From G047528285 sp047528285 (GTDB lineage Bacteria > Pseudomonadota > Gammaproteobacteria > Enterobacterales > Enterobacteriaceae): DNA of 64,000 nt. Made by a program: the position numbers and the translations under genes. Shown here one piece after another: positions 19,890 to 32,036 of this stretch. The first letter of the stretch is position 1; each line of letters opens with the position of its first letter. Below the pieces are notes generated by a model. The model was given only the letters and a program-made list of their open reading frames with translations. It did no database searches and was not told the DNA's origin. The DNA lies in assembly GCA_047528285.1 (NCBI GenBank), contig CP180022.1, positions 1,447,033 to 1,511,032 of the forward strand, written 5' to 3'.

Positions 19890-21330
19890 GTGGCAAATAT
19901 AGAATTAATATCTATTTTCTAATCCCATTTCAATTAATGATTTATGTTCATCGAACAGTTATCATTTACCATTCTGAAACAGAATTACTTTAAACTTTAT
20001 AAGTTTTAGTGCGACGAGGATTAAATAGCCTTAATTATTACTATAATTCATTTTTTTAAAAATTCAAAAAAGACTCAATGTAACAAATACTGAATAATAA
20101 TCATTAAATTAATAGTATTTACATACTACAGCGTAATTAATATAATTAAAATAGAGCACTGCAATGAAATTTGTTCTTAGTGTTTTTTCTTGTGTTTGAC
20201 TTTTTCAGATAGAATCATCCATAAAAAACAGATAATTGTTACCCGTTATTAAATTTAGTGATTAAAATATATTATTTTAATAAATTTATTTTGTTTCTCT
20301 AGATTAAATTTGTTTAAAATAGCAGATGGTTTTTAGTATGTAACACATTCATTTAAAATGTTTTTTATACCTTTCAATCTCTACTATACGTGCCGTATAC
20401 TTTTTCTACATATATCAATGATGTGCTAATTATTATATACTTATTTTTTCGGTAAGAAGAATTTCTTTAAAAAAGCACCGTTAGTTAACGAAAAGATCTC
20501 GTTGCGATTTATCTCTTCTTTGAAGACGGCTTGTTGAAATAAAACAACTAATTATATGTAATAGAAATGTTATCTAATAGATAATTTTGGATTAAGTAAT
20601 TTTTGTTATTTATATTTTAAAGAGATAGAATATAGATATCAACAAATTTGATATAAGATCTAGCAGTGCTATCAATGTTGATCCTTGCTACAAAAACAAA
20701 AATTGTTAGCAATTTTTTAATCAAACGTGACATAAAGCCGTTTTTATTAGCATGTTATTCCTATTTTAAAACAAAAATAACTCAAAGATAGTGAGTAATT
20801 TGAAAATAACTCGAATTTATTCTAACCATGAATGTTATAAGAAAAATTCTATTTTATTTGCCAGTGTAAGATTACAAATATATAGAGAGTGGTATGTTTA
20901 ACACATTACCTATTGAGTAGATGAACTAAACTCAATTCTAAGATACACTATGACCGTAGTGAATTAAAACCGTTATTACCAGCATCACTTATTGTATTCA
21001 GATAGTAAAATCCACTTCCAAATAGGAATCTTAGAAAGGCTTGAGTAGTATGTGGGAAAATTCGTAAATAGCCTTTTTTAGAGTATGCGCTAGCTTAGTA
21101 ATATGGTGCTATTTTACCGCGGCGCTATTACAGACATAGCTTATGTTGCCTCTAAAATTATTTTATAATTATCATTTTTCAAATACAAGCCTATGTAGTT
21201 TCATATTTACGACCTGAAAGACCAACATAGATCTTGCATTGGATTGCTAAACGGCCGGGCAATAGCATGAATAAATAACAATCTTTTTATTACAGAATAA
21301 ACTAACAGTTTAAATTCTAAGGATATTTTA
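19890..21330. other. Gene desert between purB and aspS
   Basis: About 1.4 kb of AT-rich sequence. E. coli has phoPQ after purB; I looked for a receiver-domain start of the PhoP type and saw none. No tRNA or strong terminator was found. Confidence 0.6.
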
Positions 21331-23097
21331 ATGCGCACTCTATATTGCGGACAGCTTAACCTGTCATATATTGGCCAAGAAGTAATTTTATGCGGTTGGG
21401 TTAACCGCCGGCGCGATCTTGGAGGCCTAATTTTCATTGAGATGCGTGATCGGGAAGGTTTGGTACAGATATTCTTTGATCCAGGACGGAAGGATCTATT
21501 TATCCGTGCCGCTGAATTACGCAATGAATTTTGTTTACAAGTGAGTGGTATCGTACGTGCTCGTCCAGAAAGTCAGGTTAATAGAGAGATGGCGACCGGC
21601 ACTGTTGAAATTCAAGCTAACCAATTAATTATTATTAACCGCTCTGAACCTTTACCTCTCGATGCTAATCAGAATAACACTGAAGAACAGCGTCTAAAAT
21701 TTCGTTACCTAGATTTGCGTCGTCCTGTCATGACAAAACGAATTAAAACTCGGGCACGTATATGTAGTTTCGTGCGTAGGTTTATGGATGCCGAAGGTTT
21801 TCTCGATATAGAAACACCGATGCTAACTAAGGCTACGCCTGAGGGTGCTCGCGATTATCTAGTTCCTAGTCGAGTACATAAAGGTAAATTTTATGCTTTG
21901 CCACAGTCGCCGCAACTGTTTAAACAGTTGCTTATGATCTCTGGATTCGATCGATACTACCAGATTGTAAAATGTTTCCGCGATGAGGATCTGCGGGCTG
22001 ATCGTCAACCTGAATTTACCCAGATTGACGTTGAAACATCTTTTATGACTGCAACTCAGGTACGTAAAATGATGGAACGCCTGGTAGGCGATTTGTGGCG
22101 GGATATTATCGGTATTGATTTGGGCGCTTTTCCACAGATAACTTATGTCGAAACCATACGTCGATTTGGTTCCGATAAGCCAGATCTTCGTAATCCGATG
22201 GAATTGGTGGATGTGATGGATTTGGTCAAAGACGTTGCATTCAAAATATTTTCAGGCCCTGCTAATGATAATAATGGTCGTGTTGCTGCATTACGCGTGC
22301 CTGGTGGCGCAAAATTGACTCGAAGACAGATTGATGAATACGAAAAATATATAAAAATTTTTGGCGCAAAAGGCTTGGTATGGATGAAGGTAAAACAATG
22401 CGCTGACGGCATTCCAGAGGTTCAAAGCCCAGTAGAGAAATTTCTTGGACAGCATGTGATTGAGCTAATTCTCAGGCGAACTAGCGCTGCTAATGGCGAT
22501 ATCATTTTCTTTGGATCGGATCGTGCTAGCATTGTAAACAATTCGCTCGGTGCATTGCGTTGTAAACTGGGCCTGGATTTGCAGCTTACGGAAACCACCC
22601 GATGGGCACCTCTTTGGGTTGTTGACTTCCCTATGTTTGAGGAAGACAAAAATGGCAGGATGACTTCTATGCATCATCCGTTCACTGCACCTAAAGATAT
22701 TGATGCCAAGATTCTCTGTGCTTCACCGGAAAAGGCGGTAGCTAACGCTTATGACATGGTAATTAACGGTTGTGAAGTTGGGAGCGGTTCGGTGCGTATT
22801 CACCATCGTGACATGCAAAAAAGTGTATTTGGTATTTTAGGCATCAATGAAGATAAACAAAAAGAAAAATTTGGTTTCTTGCTTGATGCATTAAAATACG
22901 GCACACCGCCACATGCTGGTTTAGCTTTTGGGCTAGATCGGTTGGTTATGCTTCTGACCGGAACCGAAAATATTCGCAATGTTATTGCGTTTCCAAAAAC
23001 CACCGCGGCTGCAGATTTGATGACTGAAGCGCCTAGCTTCGGGAATACCGATGCGTTTACCCCCCTATCAATTGTTTTCGACGGAAATGAAAAGTAA
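21331..23097 (+). CDS. aspS: Aspartyl-tRNA synthetase
   Basis: Class IIb synthetase that charges tRNA-Asp. The 588 aa (E. coli 590) start MRTLYCGQLNLSYIG, with an OB-fold anticodon-binding domain (about 1-105), the catalytic core with ALPQSPQLFKQLLM and FRDEDLRADRQPEFTQ (motif 2, near 215-230), the bacterial GAD insertion (about 290-415) and motif 3 GLAFGLDRL near 530. GGA lies 7 nt upstream of the ATG. In E. coli nudB separates it from yebC; here that position is decayed spacer. Confidence 0.97.
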   Translation: MRTLYCGQLNLSYIGQEVILCGWVNRRRDLGGLIFIEMRDREGLVQIFFDPGRKDLFIRAAELRNEFCLQVSGIVRARPESQVNREMATGTVEIQANQLIIINRSEPLPLDANQNNTEEQRLKFRYLDLRRPVMTKRIKTRARICSFVRRFMDAEGFLDIETPMLTKATPEGARDYLVPSRVHKGKFYALPQSPQLFKQLLMISGFDRYYQIVKCFRDEDLRADRQPEFTQIDVETSFMTATQVRKMMERLVGDLWRDIIGIDLGAFPQITYVETIRRFGSDKPDLRNPMELVDVMDLVKDVAFKIFSGPANDNNGRVAALRVPGGAKLTRRQIDEYEKYIKIFGAKGLVWMKVKQCADGIPEVQSPVEKFLGQHVIELILRRTSAANGDIIFFGSDRASIVNNSLGALRCKLGLDLQLTETTRWAPLWVVDFPMFEEDKNGRMTSMHHPFTAPKDIDAKILCASPEKAVANAYDMVINGCEVGSGSVRIHHRDMQKSVFGILGINEDKQKEKFGFLLDALKYGTPPHAGLAFGLDRLVMLLTGTENIRNVIAFPKTTAAADLMTEAPSFGNTDAFTPLSIVFDGNEK

Positions 23098-24177
23098 ATA
23101 ATAAAAAATAATTTTTTATAATGAAAATATAAACGTTGATTTTTGTTTTTGTTTTTTTATCTCATTGTTCTCTAAAGAGAGGATAATGTATATTTTATCG
23201 GTATGGGCTGTGTTAAAAAATGATTTCTCTGATCATTGAATCAGATAAGTACAATTGTTTTAACATCTAGTGCCTATAAAAAGCTAAAATTTTGAATTAC
23301 TTACTGATAACAAAACCCTTTTGTAGCGATTGTTCTCTAACAGAACAGTTTTGAATGACAACCATTTGTGCTATATGAATGGAGAAATATTTTCCTGAAC
23401 TCTCATGGCTAACTATTTCATCACATATATATACTGATTATGATCGTTATGATCATAAAACAGGCGTATATAATCTTTGAAAAATCAGAAAAATATCGGC
23501 TAGTTGCAATAAGAATCATCGTAATTTTTATAATGCTCTGTTGCGAAAGAGCCAAGATGATATACATATATCCATATGCACTTAGTGATTAAAACGATTA
23601 TATCCAGTATGAAAATACGTTAATCGATCAGAACATAATGTGTAAATAGATAAGGCGCGATGGTAAATAGGGCTTAAACCGGATTTCTCTGTTAAATGTG
23701 AATTATGAACCATACACTACTTCGGAGGCATATTTATTTTTGGTTCTAATTTATTAAAGAAATCTAGAGTACCAGGACAATAAGGTGTTTTTATAATCGC
23801 TTACTGAGATGGGGCGACATGGATAATATTCATCGATAGTGTTGTAGAAAGAAGTATATAAAACTAGTTTTTATATGTTATTTTTTGGAAGAGATTATTG
23901 CAGTTTACCTATTAATAGCAGATTGTATTCGGGTTGAAATTTTGAATCATTTTAGCTGGCGTTAAATGCTTGGAGTAAACTTATTACAAAATATTTGCTT
24001 TGTTTGATTCATCATCTATTCCCAGATGACTGTCTTAAGTATGTTTATCGTTCATTTAGCACTGATGGGGAATTTCAATTCCCTCTATAACGCCAAATAA
24101 AATTGAGCGAGTAATTGGTAAGCAATTTGAATTTGGATTATTCATCTTAGCCTAACAAAGATTTTCGGAGAAAATAG
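23098..24177. other. Spacer between aspS and yebC (expected nudB position)
   Basis: About 1.1 kb without an intact frame. Synteny predicts nudB (dihydroneopterin triphosphate pyrophosphatase) here, but I could not trace a Nudix box in any frame. AT-only inverted segments follow the aspS stop and may act as a weak terminator. Confidence 0.55.
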
Positions 24178-24906
24178 ATGGCAGGTCATAGTAAATGGGC
24201 TAATACTAAGTATCGTAAAGCTGCACAGGACGCTAAACGTGAGAAAATATTTAGTAAGATTATCCGAGAGTTGGTCTCTGCTGCTAGATGTGGCGGTGGA
24301 GATATCGCCTCAAATCCTCGCTTACGTGTAGCGATGAATGAAGCATTCATAAATAACATGACACGCGATACATTAAACCGCGCTATTGCTCGTGGAGTTG
24401 GTAGTAATGATAATACAAAAATGGAAACAATTCTTTATGAAGGATATGGTCCTGGCGGTATAGCCTTGATGATTGAGTGCCTAAGTGATAACCGTAATCG
24501 TACAGTATCCGAAATGCGTTACGCTTTTACAAAAAGCGGGGGCAATTTGGGTACTGATGGCTCAGTTTCGTATATTTTTAATAAAAAAGGGGTAATTTCG
24601 TATGGGTCAACCCAGAGCGAAGATACTATTATGAATGCTGCGCTAAAGGCAGGCGCCGATGATGTCATCACCTATGACAGCGGGGAAATTGATGTATACA
24701 CCACGCCGGAGGCTTTCGGTACAGTGAAGGACGCACTGGAAGCAGCTGGTCTAATATCGGCATTCGCGGAAGTAACTCGCGTCCCGTCTAGTCGCGCGGA
24801 TTTGGATACGGAGACTGCTAGAAAATTGCTGTACTTAATCGATATACTAAAAAATTATGATGATGTACTGGAAGTCTACCACAATGGAAAATTTCCGATG
24901 AAGTGA
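24178..24906 (+). CDS. yebC: YebC/PmpR family protein (TACO1-type)
   Basis: A conserved bacterial protein, 242 aa here against 246 in E. coli. It begins with the family signature MAGHSKWANTKYRKAAQDAKR and contains GYGPGG, NRNRTV and GGNLGTDGSV. Family members have been described as DNA-binding regulators and, more recently, as ribosome-associated factors that help translation of polyproline stretches; which applies here is unknown. GGAG lies 8 nt before the ATG. In E. coli ruvC follows; here it is missing. Confidence 0.93.
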   Translation: MAGHSKWANTKYRKAAQDAKREKIFSKIIRELVSAARCGGGDIASNPRLRVAMNEAFINNMTRDTLNRAIARGVGSNDNTKMETILYEGYGPGGIALMIECLSDNRNRTVSEMRYAFTKSGGNLGTDGSVSYIFNKKGVISYGSTQSEDTIMNAALKAGADDVITYDSGEIDVYTTPEAFGTVKDALEAAGLISAFAEVTRVPSSRADLDTETARKLLYLIDILKNYDDVLEVYHNGKFPMK

Positions 24907-25033
24907 TGAGCATTTTGTGATATCCGCGTTTTCAGTTTATTTTTTGCGCCAGGTAGAAATGATATAAAACCGTGATTTTTAAGAATCGATTTTAGCTTAT
25001 ACATTACTGATAATATCCCGTGTTATAATGAAC

Positions 25034-25055
25034 GGGAACCATTTCCCCCTTTTTT
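25034..25055 (+). terminator. Possible intrinsic terminator after yebC
   Basis: A short stem GGGAA/TTCCC with loop CCAT is followed by CC and T6, 128 nt after the yebC stop. A second overlapping stem (TCCCGT with ACGGGA, from 25016) could compete with it. Confidence 0.35.
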
Positions 25056-28000
25056 GGGATGATTAAATTTGTTTTTTATAAGCAAAAACATTTGTTCTGC
25101 GGTAATTCCTCAACGAGGCGTTTATTGGCTTTATCGCTGTTACTAGATATTAACTTAGATTTATTTATTTTTAATAAAAACATATAAGGAGATAGGTCAT
25201 AAAAAATAGAGGTTCAGAGTAAAGAAAAGCCAAATATAGTATATTAATTAGCCTCATTAAGCGGGGTTCCATTAATGCTACAGTATATTTCGTTATCGAA
25301 AGCTATCTTAGGTACTACTACGATCTTTAGAATTTTCTTTGTATGGGTAGGAGAAAAATTATAATCTCTAGCATGTGGTTTTCTGTATGCTCAAAGATTA
25401 CTCCTAAATTAGATATTTCATGATTTTTTATCATATTTTAAGTATAATCATCATATGTAATAATCTGATACATAATTAAAGATTGCAGCAATTAGATATT
25501 TTGAAATAAGTTTTTAAAAATCAAATACTAGATTGATGATCGTTGTCCAACGATGTGAATGTCTACTTGCTAACGTGAAGTAGAAAGAAAATCAGATCCT
25601 AATTTAGGTGTGATATCCTCGTATAATCAATCAACTTTGTTGCATAAATTATCATCAGTGATGATTTTAGCCCCTGATGGAGCTATTATTACACAATTCA
25701 GATTCCTGTTTAGCCTCCTAACTACGTAATCTAAATTCATTTTTTAACAATTTTTGTTATATTATCAATGTACGGATTCTCATCATGTTGACTCTGATGA
25801 TCGAATCAAAAATATTTTAATCCTGGGGATATAATTATTTTAGTAACTAGTGCATAGGGATTCTTCTGTTTTTTTAGAAAAAGATCAGTAGAATCAAATG
25901 TATTGTATATTTTATCCGTTGTTGCTCTGATTTTTTATGGAGTTCACATCGATTGATCAAAATTTAAAAAATATTATGTGTCAGTGGTGTGACTGAGAAA
26001 TCAATTGGTACGGGAGCATATTAGGCGCTTATGCCATACTCTGTATTTTTATATTGGAAAATCCTTCTTTTTCCGGGTTTTTATTCATTTGTTGGCAATG
26101 ATTTTAAAGGTGAAGCATCAATGATACGAATGAGTCATCACACTGTTTTTTGAAATTTTATGTTGATGTTACTTGTTTTTTTTGCCCGTTGGCAGCGAAT
26201 AATTTGGCTAACATAGCGACATATCCATTAGTTTAAAAATAGAGTTAACTAAGTTCTAAAAGCCCAGAGAGAAAAATTAAATGCTTTTATGGTTAGGGCT
26301 ATCATAATATCTATTAATATATATGTGTTAACAAGAAGGTGAGTGGCGTGCAGAAGAAGATTTCTTCGTTTATATAGCACAAATGGCTGAAATAATGGTG
26401 TAATCGGATCTAATTTTTATCTAATATTTTTTTCAAAAATGGGGATTTTTATGAAATTATTTGAGTACAACGTAAACAGAAATATTATCTATTCTTGCGA
26501 ATAGTGAGCTGTATGGAAATAATTTTTAATAACTTTTTCTTACATAAAATATTAACAAAATGAATTTTGCATATATAGAATATTGTTTTTGTAAGCATTC
26601 TATTATTGTTAATAGCATTGACATTAATAGTGTAAATATAATTAAAACATAAGATATAGAATAAATAATAATATAAGATATTTTTGTCTCTAATCGTATT
26701 TAGATAATTATTCAAGGTTATATGAAACAATAACAGAATTATAATTGATTAATACACAATATAACATCAATAATTATATTGACCAAGGATAAAAATCCTT
26801 TCTATTAAGATGAAGGACTACAATAAAATTTAGGCGGTGGATGAATATTTTGTTCTAAACTTAATTTGTATTAAGGCGACAAAAATGACTGCATAAGAAA
26901 AGAGATGCATATTAGTGCGAATAACTTCATTGCAATATTTAAGTTAAAGTGCATTTAATATTAAATTAATAATTATAAGATTTATCATCGATGGATATCT
27001 TATTTTTATTTCAGTATTAAATATATATGGATAAACAATCCTTTTAAGATCTTTCGTGTTGGTGTTAAGTTTATTTTTATATCCGGAAAATATAATTTTC
27101 ATTGCTTATTGAAATCCTAAATAGATGGTAATTTAATAAGGAATTCCAACACTAATATATAAATAAGTTATGTGTTTTTATTATTTGAAAGATTTATATC
27201 TTGAAAGATATACAATTATTTAGTCTACAAAATAGTCTCTAGAGAAATCAACGTTGAAATAGCGTAGACAAATTAGAAAAATATAAAAAATTGGATATAA
27301 CATGAGCCATCTAATCAATTTTATATCTTATTACTCAAGGCGGATAACTAGAAGTTTGGTATATTTTTTCAAAGTTTTTAACATAGGTTATTAAACAATA
27401 GAAATAGCATAAGAAGCATTAAAAATATGTGATGTAAGGAGCTGAAAAGAAGCTAGTTTGTGTGAGAAACATCTATGAAATATGCGGGTGATCTGAAAAA
27501 TTAGATTGAGGAAAAAATTATTAAAATTCGATGAAAAAACATTTTATATTTATAATATCTGATCTTTATATTACTTAACATTTAAAGTGTTGAGATCATA
27601 AAAAATAATTGAGTATTTTAAGAATACTTATCTAAAAAGATATATCTTTTTGTTTATTGGTTAGTTCTATAATGATTATGATTTTTTAATATTGTTATTA
27701 AGTAGGAGAAAGTATATAGAATATCTAGATTAATGATATTAAAAACTTAACGAAGTTCTTTAATCTGATCTCGTAAAACGATTAATGATATTCAGACATA
27801 ATACTGCTCATAGATTATTGAAAACGATTTTTACCCAAGGCTAAATTTCATGAAATCCATCTATTGATAAAAAGAATTATTTAATATAGTTCTAATATTA
27901 GAAAATAGATTTTATAAATTGAAAAAATAATAAAACTTACCTAAGAAAATTACTCTGCAAGAAAATATGATTGAAATAAATAGAAAATCGCAGGTTCATT

Positions 28001-28334
28001 AGATAAATAAAAACATAAATATGTGTAAATTTACAAACTGTAAACTAGAGATATCTTTAAATATAAAACAAAATCAGTATAAAATACTATTGGGTTTTAT
28101 AGTTTTTTATCGAAACATATAAATAATATAAATAAATATGCCAAAAACCGGGAAATATGCTTAAAATTGGATATAGAATTCCAGTGTGCAGATTAGATGG
28201 ATGCTACCATATTATACCAAAAGGTATAATAAGAAAAGTAATATTAAAATAATTTTTAATATTGTAAAAACATGTTATCTAATATCTGCAAAGATAATGG
28301 TATTTTAGAATCATAAGATTATAATTTCACATAT

Positions 28335-28373
28335 CAATATCATACTTTATAGTTATACTATAAAGTATGATAT
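28335..28373. repeat. Perfect 19-bp inverted repeat, 3-nt loop
   Basis: The arms CAATATCATACTTTATAGT and exact complement flank the loop TAT. It lies about 500 nt downstream of the guaA stop on the minus strand. No T-tract makes it a clear terminator. The perfect pairing is striking in otherwise eroded DNA. Confidence 0.5.
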
Positions 28374-28870
28374 TGCTAGATCAAGAAATATCAAGGTGAA
28401 GATTTCATCTGTCTTTTTTACCAGATGATGACAAGAATTGTTACGATCAATAACGGATTGCTTTATTATTTTTGTGTTTTTTCTTTTATATTTTCATCAC
28501 TCTTGTATTTTTTAATCCTGATATTATTTATATAGGTACCGATTTTTTATTAAAAAGATTTGCTTTTTTAGCTTTATAGATATATTTTTAATTTAACGAT
28601 GAGTGAAAGGGAGGCTGATTTAAACAGTTTTTTTTCGATATGCAGTTCTTTTATGGGACTTTAGTAAAATAGAATAGCGTCAGGACAATATGCTAGGAAT
28701 TTACATGACTATAGACTTACTCATGCAATTTTTATTTATTTCTTTTATATGTTTCCAGAATAACGAAAACTCATTATCAATTGATAATGTCAAAATATCC
28801 AATTAATAAAAATATAAAATGAAATTAGATATTAAATTTTAATATCATATGTTAGTATATCTTTTAAGCA

Positions 28871-30448
28871 TCATTCCCATTCAATAGTCGCCGGCGGCTT
28901 TCCAGAAATATCATATACCACCCTAGAAATCCCGTCTATCTCATTAATGATTCTGTTGGAAACACGCCCCAAGAATTCGTACGGCAAGTGCGCCCAATGG
29001 GCGGTCATAAAGTCGATGGTTTCTACCGCGCGTAGCGAAACAACCCAGTAGTATTTACGTTCGTCGCCCATCACACCAACGGATCGCACGGGCAGGAAGA
29101 CCGTGAACGCCTGTCTAACTTTGTTATATAGATTCGCTTTGTGTAATTCCTCGATAAAAATCGCATCAGCATAGCGCAGTAGGTCGCAATATTCTTTTTT
29201 TACTTCCCCCAGTACTCGTACGGCTAGGCCAGGCCCGGGGAAAGGATGGCGATAAAGCATATCGTAAGACATGCCTAACTCTAGCCCTATCTTGAGTACT
29301 TCGTCTTTGAATAGTTCTTTTAGCGGTTCTATTAAGCCCATTGTCATCTTTTTTGGCAAACCGCCAACATTATGATGCGATTTAATAATCTGAGCTTTAC
29401 CGGTAACAGAGGCCGCTGATTCTATAACGTCAGAGTAAATAGTGCCCTGTGCAAGCCATTTTATATTGGTGAGATTCAAAGCTTGTTCTTCAAACACTTT
29501 TATAAATAGTTGGCCAATGATTTTTCGTTTTCTTTCGGGATCTTTGATACCTCTTAGCGCGGAGATAAATCTATCTTCTGCTTTCACATAAATAATATTT
29601 AGCCCGTAATGATTCCCAAACATTTTCATCACCTGATTGGCTTCATTGAGGCGTAGTAAGCCATTATCGACAAACACGCAGGTTAACTGATCGCAGATAG
29701 CTCGATGCAAAAGCATCGCAGTTACAGAAGAATCTACGCCACCGGATAAGCCAAGAATCACTCGATCCTCGCCGACTTGATCACGAATGTGAGCAATTGC
29801 ATCTTCGATAATTTTTTCTGGCGTCCACAGAGGAACGCATTGGCAAATATTAATTACAAATCTTTTCAGTATACGTTTACCTTGATGGGTATGAGTGACT
29901 TCGGGGTGAAACTGAACGCCGTAAAATAGTTTTTTTTCATTAGCTATTATGGCAAACGGACAGCTTTCGCTGCTGGCGACCGTGATAAAATCTGGGGGAA
30001 TAGCGGTAATTTTATCCCCATGGCTCATCCAAACATCCAGGAATGGCAGACTGCTTGAGCATATGTTATCCTGGATGTTGCGCACCAGTAAACTATCGGT
30101 CAACAATTCCACCCTGGCATAGCCAAATTCGCGCTTGGAAGACCCCTGAACTTTTCCGCCAAGCTGCATGGCCATGGTATGCATACCATAGCAAATTCCT
30201 AGCACAGGTACACTTGCCCGGAATACATAGTCCGGTGCTCGCGGGCTCCCCGATTTGGTTGTACTGTCTGGTCCTCCGGACAGAATAATACCGCTAGGAT
30301 TCAATTTGCGTATTTGTTCTTCAGTGAGGTCCCATGCCAAAATTTTACAATAGACGCCCAGCTCACGTACTTGACGGGCCACCAGTTGAGTATATTGCGA
30401 TCCGAAATCTAGAATTAAAATGCGGTGTTTACGAATATTTTTTATCAT
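28871..30448 (-). CDS. guaA: GMP synthase (glutamine-hydrolysing)
   Basis: Converts XMP to GMP using glutamine and ATP. It has 525 aa, exactly the E. coli length. The N-terminal glutamine amidotransferase domain has the catalytic cysteine in GICYGM (Cys86) and the HPE motif in VQFHPEVTHT. The ATP-pyrophosphatase domain has the PP-loop LSGGVDSSVTA near 235, and the C-terminal dimerisation domain ends GKPPATIEWE. It follows guaB in the same direction after 121 nt, so the guaBA operon order is kept. Confidence 0.98.
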   Translation of the reverse strand: MIKNIRKHRILILDFGSQYTQLVARQVRELGVYCKILAWDLTEEQIRKLNPSGIILSGGPDSTTKSGSPRAPDYVFRASVPVLGICYGMHTMAMQLGGKVQGSSKREFGYARVELLTDSLLVRNIQDNICSSSLPFLDVWMSHGDKITAIPPDFITVASSESCPFAIIANEKKLFYGVQFHPEVTHTHQGKRILKRFVINICQCVPLWTPEKIIEDAIAHIRDQVGEDRVILGLSGGVDSSVTAMLLHRAICDQLTCVFVDNGLLRLNEANQVMKMFGNHYGLNIIYVKAEDRFISALRGIKDPERKRKIIGQLFIKVFEEQALNLTNIKWLAQGTIYSDVIESAASVTGKAQIIKSHHNVGGLPKKMTMGLIEPLKELFKDEVLKIGLELGMSYDMLYRHPFPGPGLAVRVLGEVKKEYCDLLRYADAIFIEELHKANLYNKVRQAFTVFLPVRSVGVMGDERKYYWVVSLRAVETIDFMTAHWAHLPYEFLGRVSNRIINEIDGISRVVYDISGKPPATIEWE

Positions 30449-30569
30449 GTATAGTGTCTTCCGAGAACGTCAAACAAACAAATATCATTGTCTGGCCGTA
30501 AAGAAAACTGGAAAGAAAGACGGCAAACTTATAAGTTAGTGTTGATAGTCCAAGGCCTTCGGAAATTTG

Positions 30570-32036
30570 TTAACCCATACGGTAGTTTGGAGATTCTTTG
30601 GTAATGGCAACGTTGTGCACATGGCTTTCCTGAATGCCAGCCCCGCTAATACGGACAAATTCTGCTTTAGTACGTAAGTCGTCGATAGTAGCACAACCGG
30701 TCAATCCCATACAGGAACGTAGCCCGCCCATTTGTTGGTGAATAATTTCTTTTAAGTGTCCTTTATATGCTACACGCCCCTCGATGCCTTCTGGCACCAG
30801 TTTATTAACGCATTTATTAGTGGACTGAAAATAACGATCAGATGAACCTTTGGACATTGCACCCAGCGATCCCATGCCACGATAGGATTTGAATGAGCAG
30901 CCTTGGAATAGTTCAATCTCGCCGGGAGACTCTTCAGTGCCTGCCAAGATCGAACCTATCATAACGCTTGCTGCACCAGCTGCGATAGCTTTGGCGATAT
31001 CGCCAGAAAAACGGATACCGCCGTCGGCAATAACCGGAATATCTGTGCCTTTTAGTGCATCTACGGCATCGGAAATAGCCGTGATCTGCGGTACGCCAAC
31101 CCCGGTGACAATGCGGGTAGTACAAATAGAACCAGGACCGATACCTACTTTCACCGCATTAACTCCAGCTGCAACTAGCGCTAGCGCGCCGTCGCCGGTG
31201 GCGACATTGCCACCGATGATTTGTAGATCGGGATATTTGGCGCGCGTTTCACGGATGCGCTTCAATACTCCCTCGGAATGACCGTGGGAGGAATCAATAA
31301 GCAGAACATCAACACCTGCAATCACAAGGGCATCGATGCGTTCTTCGTTTTCAGCGCCGACACCTACCGCTGCGCCGACGCGTAAACGGCCGTGCTTATC
31401 TTTACAAGCGTTAGGTTTTTGTTCGGCTTTTTGAATATCTTTTACCGTGATCATGCCAAGAAGATGGAATGTTTTATCCACTACAAGCGCCTTTTCGACC
31501 CGTTTTTCGTGCATTTTTGCCAATACGATTTCGCGTGTTTCTCCTTCTTTTACAGTTAATAGTCGCTCTTTCGGCGTCATCATGGCGGAAACCGGCTGGC
31601 TAAGATCGGTGACAAAGCGAACATCTCGGCCGGTAATCAGTCCGACAAGTTCTTTTTCTTCCGTAAGAACAGGATAGCCGGCAAAACCGTTACGTTCAGT
31701 CAATTCTTTTACTTTAGACAAAGTGGTAGTTGGCGTAACACATTTTGGATTGGTTACAATGCCGCTTTCATGGCGTTTTACGCGCCTTACTTCATCTGCT
31801 TGGCATTCAATAGACATATTTTTATGAATAAAACCGATACCGCCTTCTTGCACTAGCGCAATAGCCAAGCTGGATTCGGTTACTGTATCCATTGCTGCGG
31901 ATAATATAGGGATATTCAGGAAAATTTTTTGAGTCAGTCTGGTGCTAAGATCTGCCGTGTGGGGGAGAACAGTAGAGTAGGCAGGAAGGAGAAGAACATC
32001 GTCAAATGTTAGAGCTTCTTTAGTAAAACGAAACAT
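30570..32036 (-). CDS. guaB: IMP dehydrogenase
   Basis: NAD-dependent oxidation of IMP to XMP, the first committed step to GMP. It has 488 aa as in E. coli. A TIM-barrel catalytic domain carries the active-site loop GPGSICTTR (Cys near 305). Two CBS domains are inserted at about residues 95-205, and the flap segment follows GGIRFSGD and YRGMGSLGAM. The CBS pair is intact, unlike in some reduced genomes. GGTGAGA precedes the ATG. A 7-bp hairpin lies in the leader (32074-32091). Confidence 0.98.
   Translation of the reverse strand: MFRFTKEALTFDDVLLLPAYSTVLPHTADLSTRLTQKIFLNIPILSAAMDTVTESSLAIALVQEGGIGFIHKNMSIECQADEVRRVKRHESGIVTNPKCVTPTTTLSKVKELTERNGFAGYPVLTEEKELVGLITGRDVRFVTDLSQPVSAMMTPKERLLTVKEGETREIVLAKMHEKRVEKALVVDKTFHLLGMITVKDIQKAEQKPNACKDKHGRLRVGAAVGVGAENEERIDALVIAGVDVLLIDSSHGHSEGVLKRIRETRAKYPDLQIIGGNVATGDGALALVAAGVNAVKVGIGPGSICTTRIVTGVGVPQITAISDAVDALKGTDIPVIADGGIRFSGDIAKAIAAGAASVMIGSILAGTEESPGEIELFQGCSFKSYRGMGSLGAMSKGSSDRYFQSTNKCVNKLVPEGIEGRVAYKGHLKEIIHQQMGGLRSCMGLTGCATIDDLRTKAEFVRISGAGIQESHVHNVAITKESPNYRMG

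Larger units (their letters stand above)
24907..28870. other. Gene desert, about 4 kb (expected ruvC-ruvA-ruvB side)
   Basis: Extremely AT-rich with no supported gene. E. coli synteny predicts ruvC/ruvAB after yebC, but no RuvC or AAA ATPase motif could be read in any frame. Recognisable structures are a possible yebC terminator at 25034, a 9-bp hairpin at 28210-28231 (TATTATACC AAAA GGTATAATA), a 19-bp inverted repeat at 28335, and the palindrome CATTATCAATTGATAATG at 28772-28789. Confidence 0.65.

Noticed and set aside
26485..26730. 81-codon minus-strand frame
   Set aside because: Low-complexity, AT-driven Ile/Asn/Tyr-rich translation; no support as a gene.
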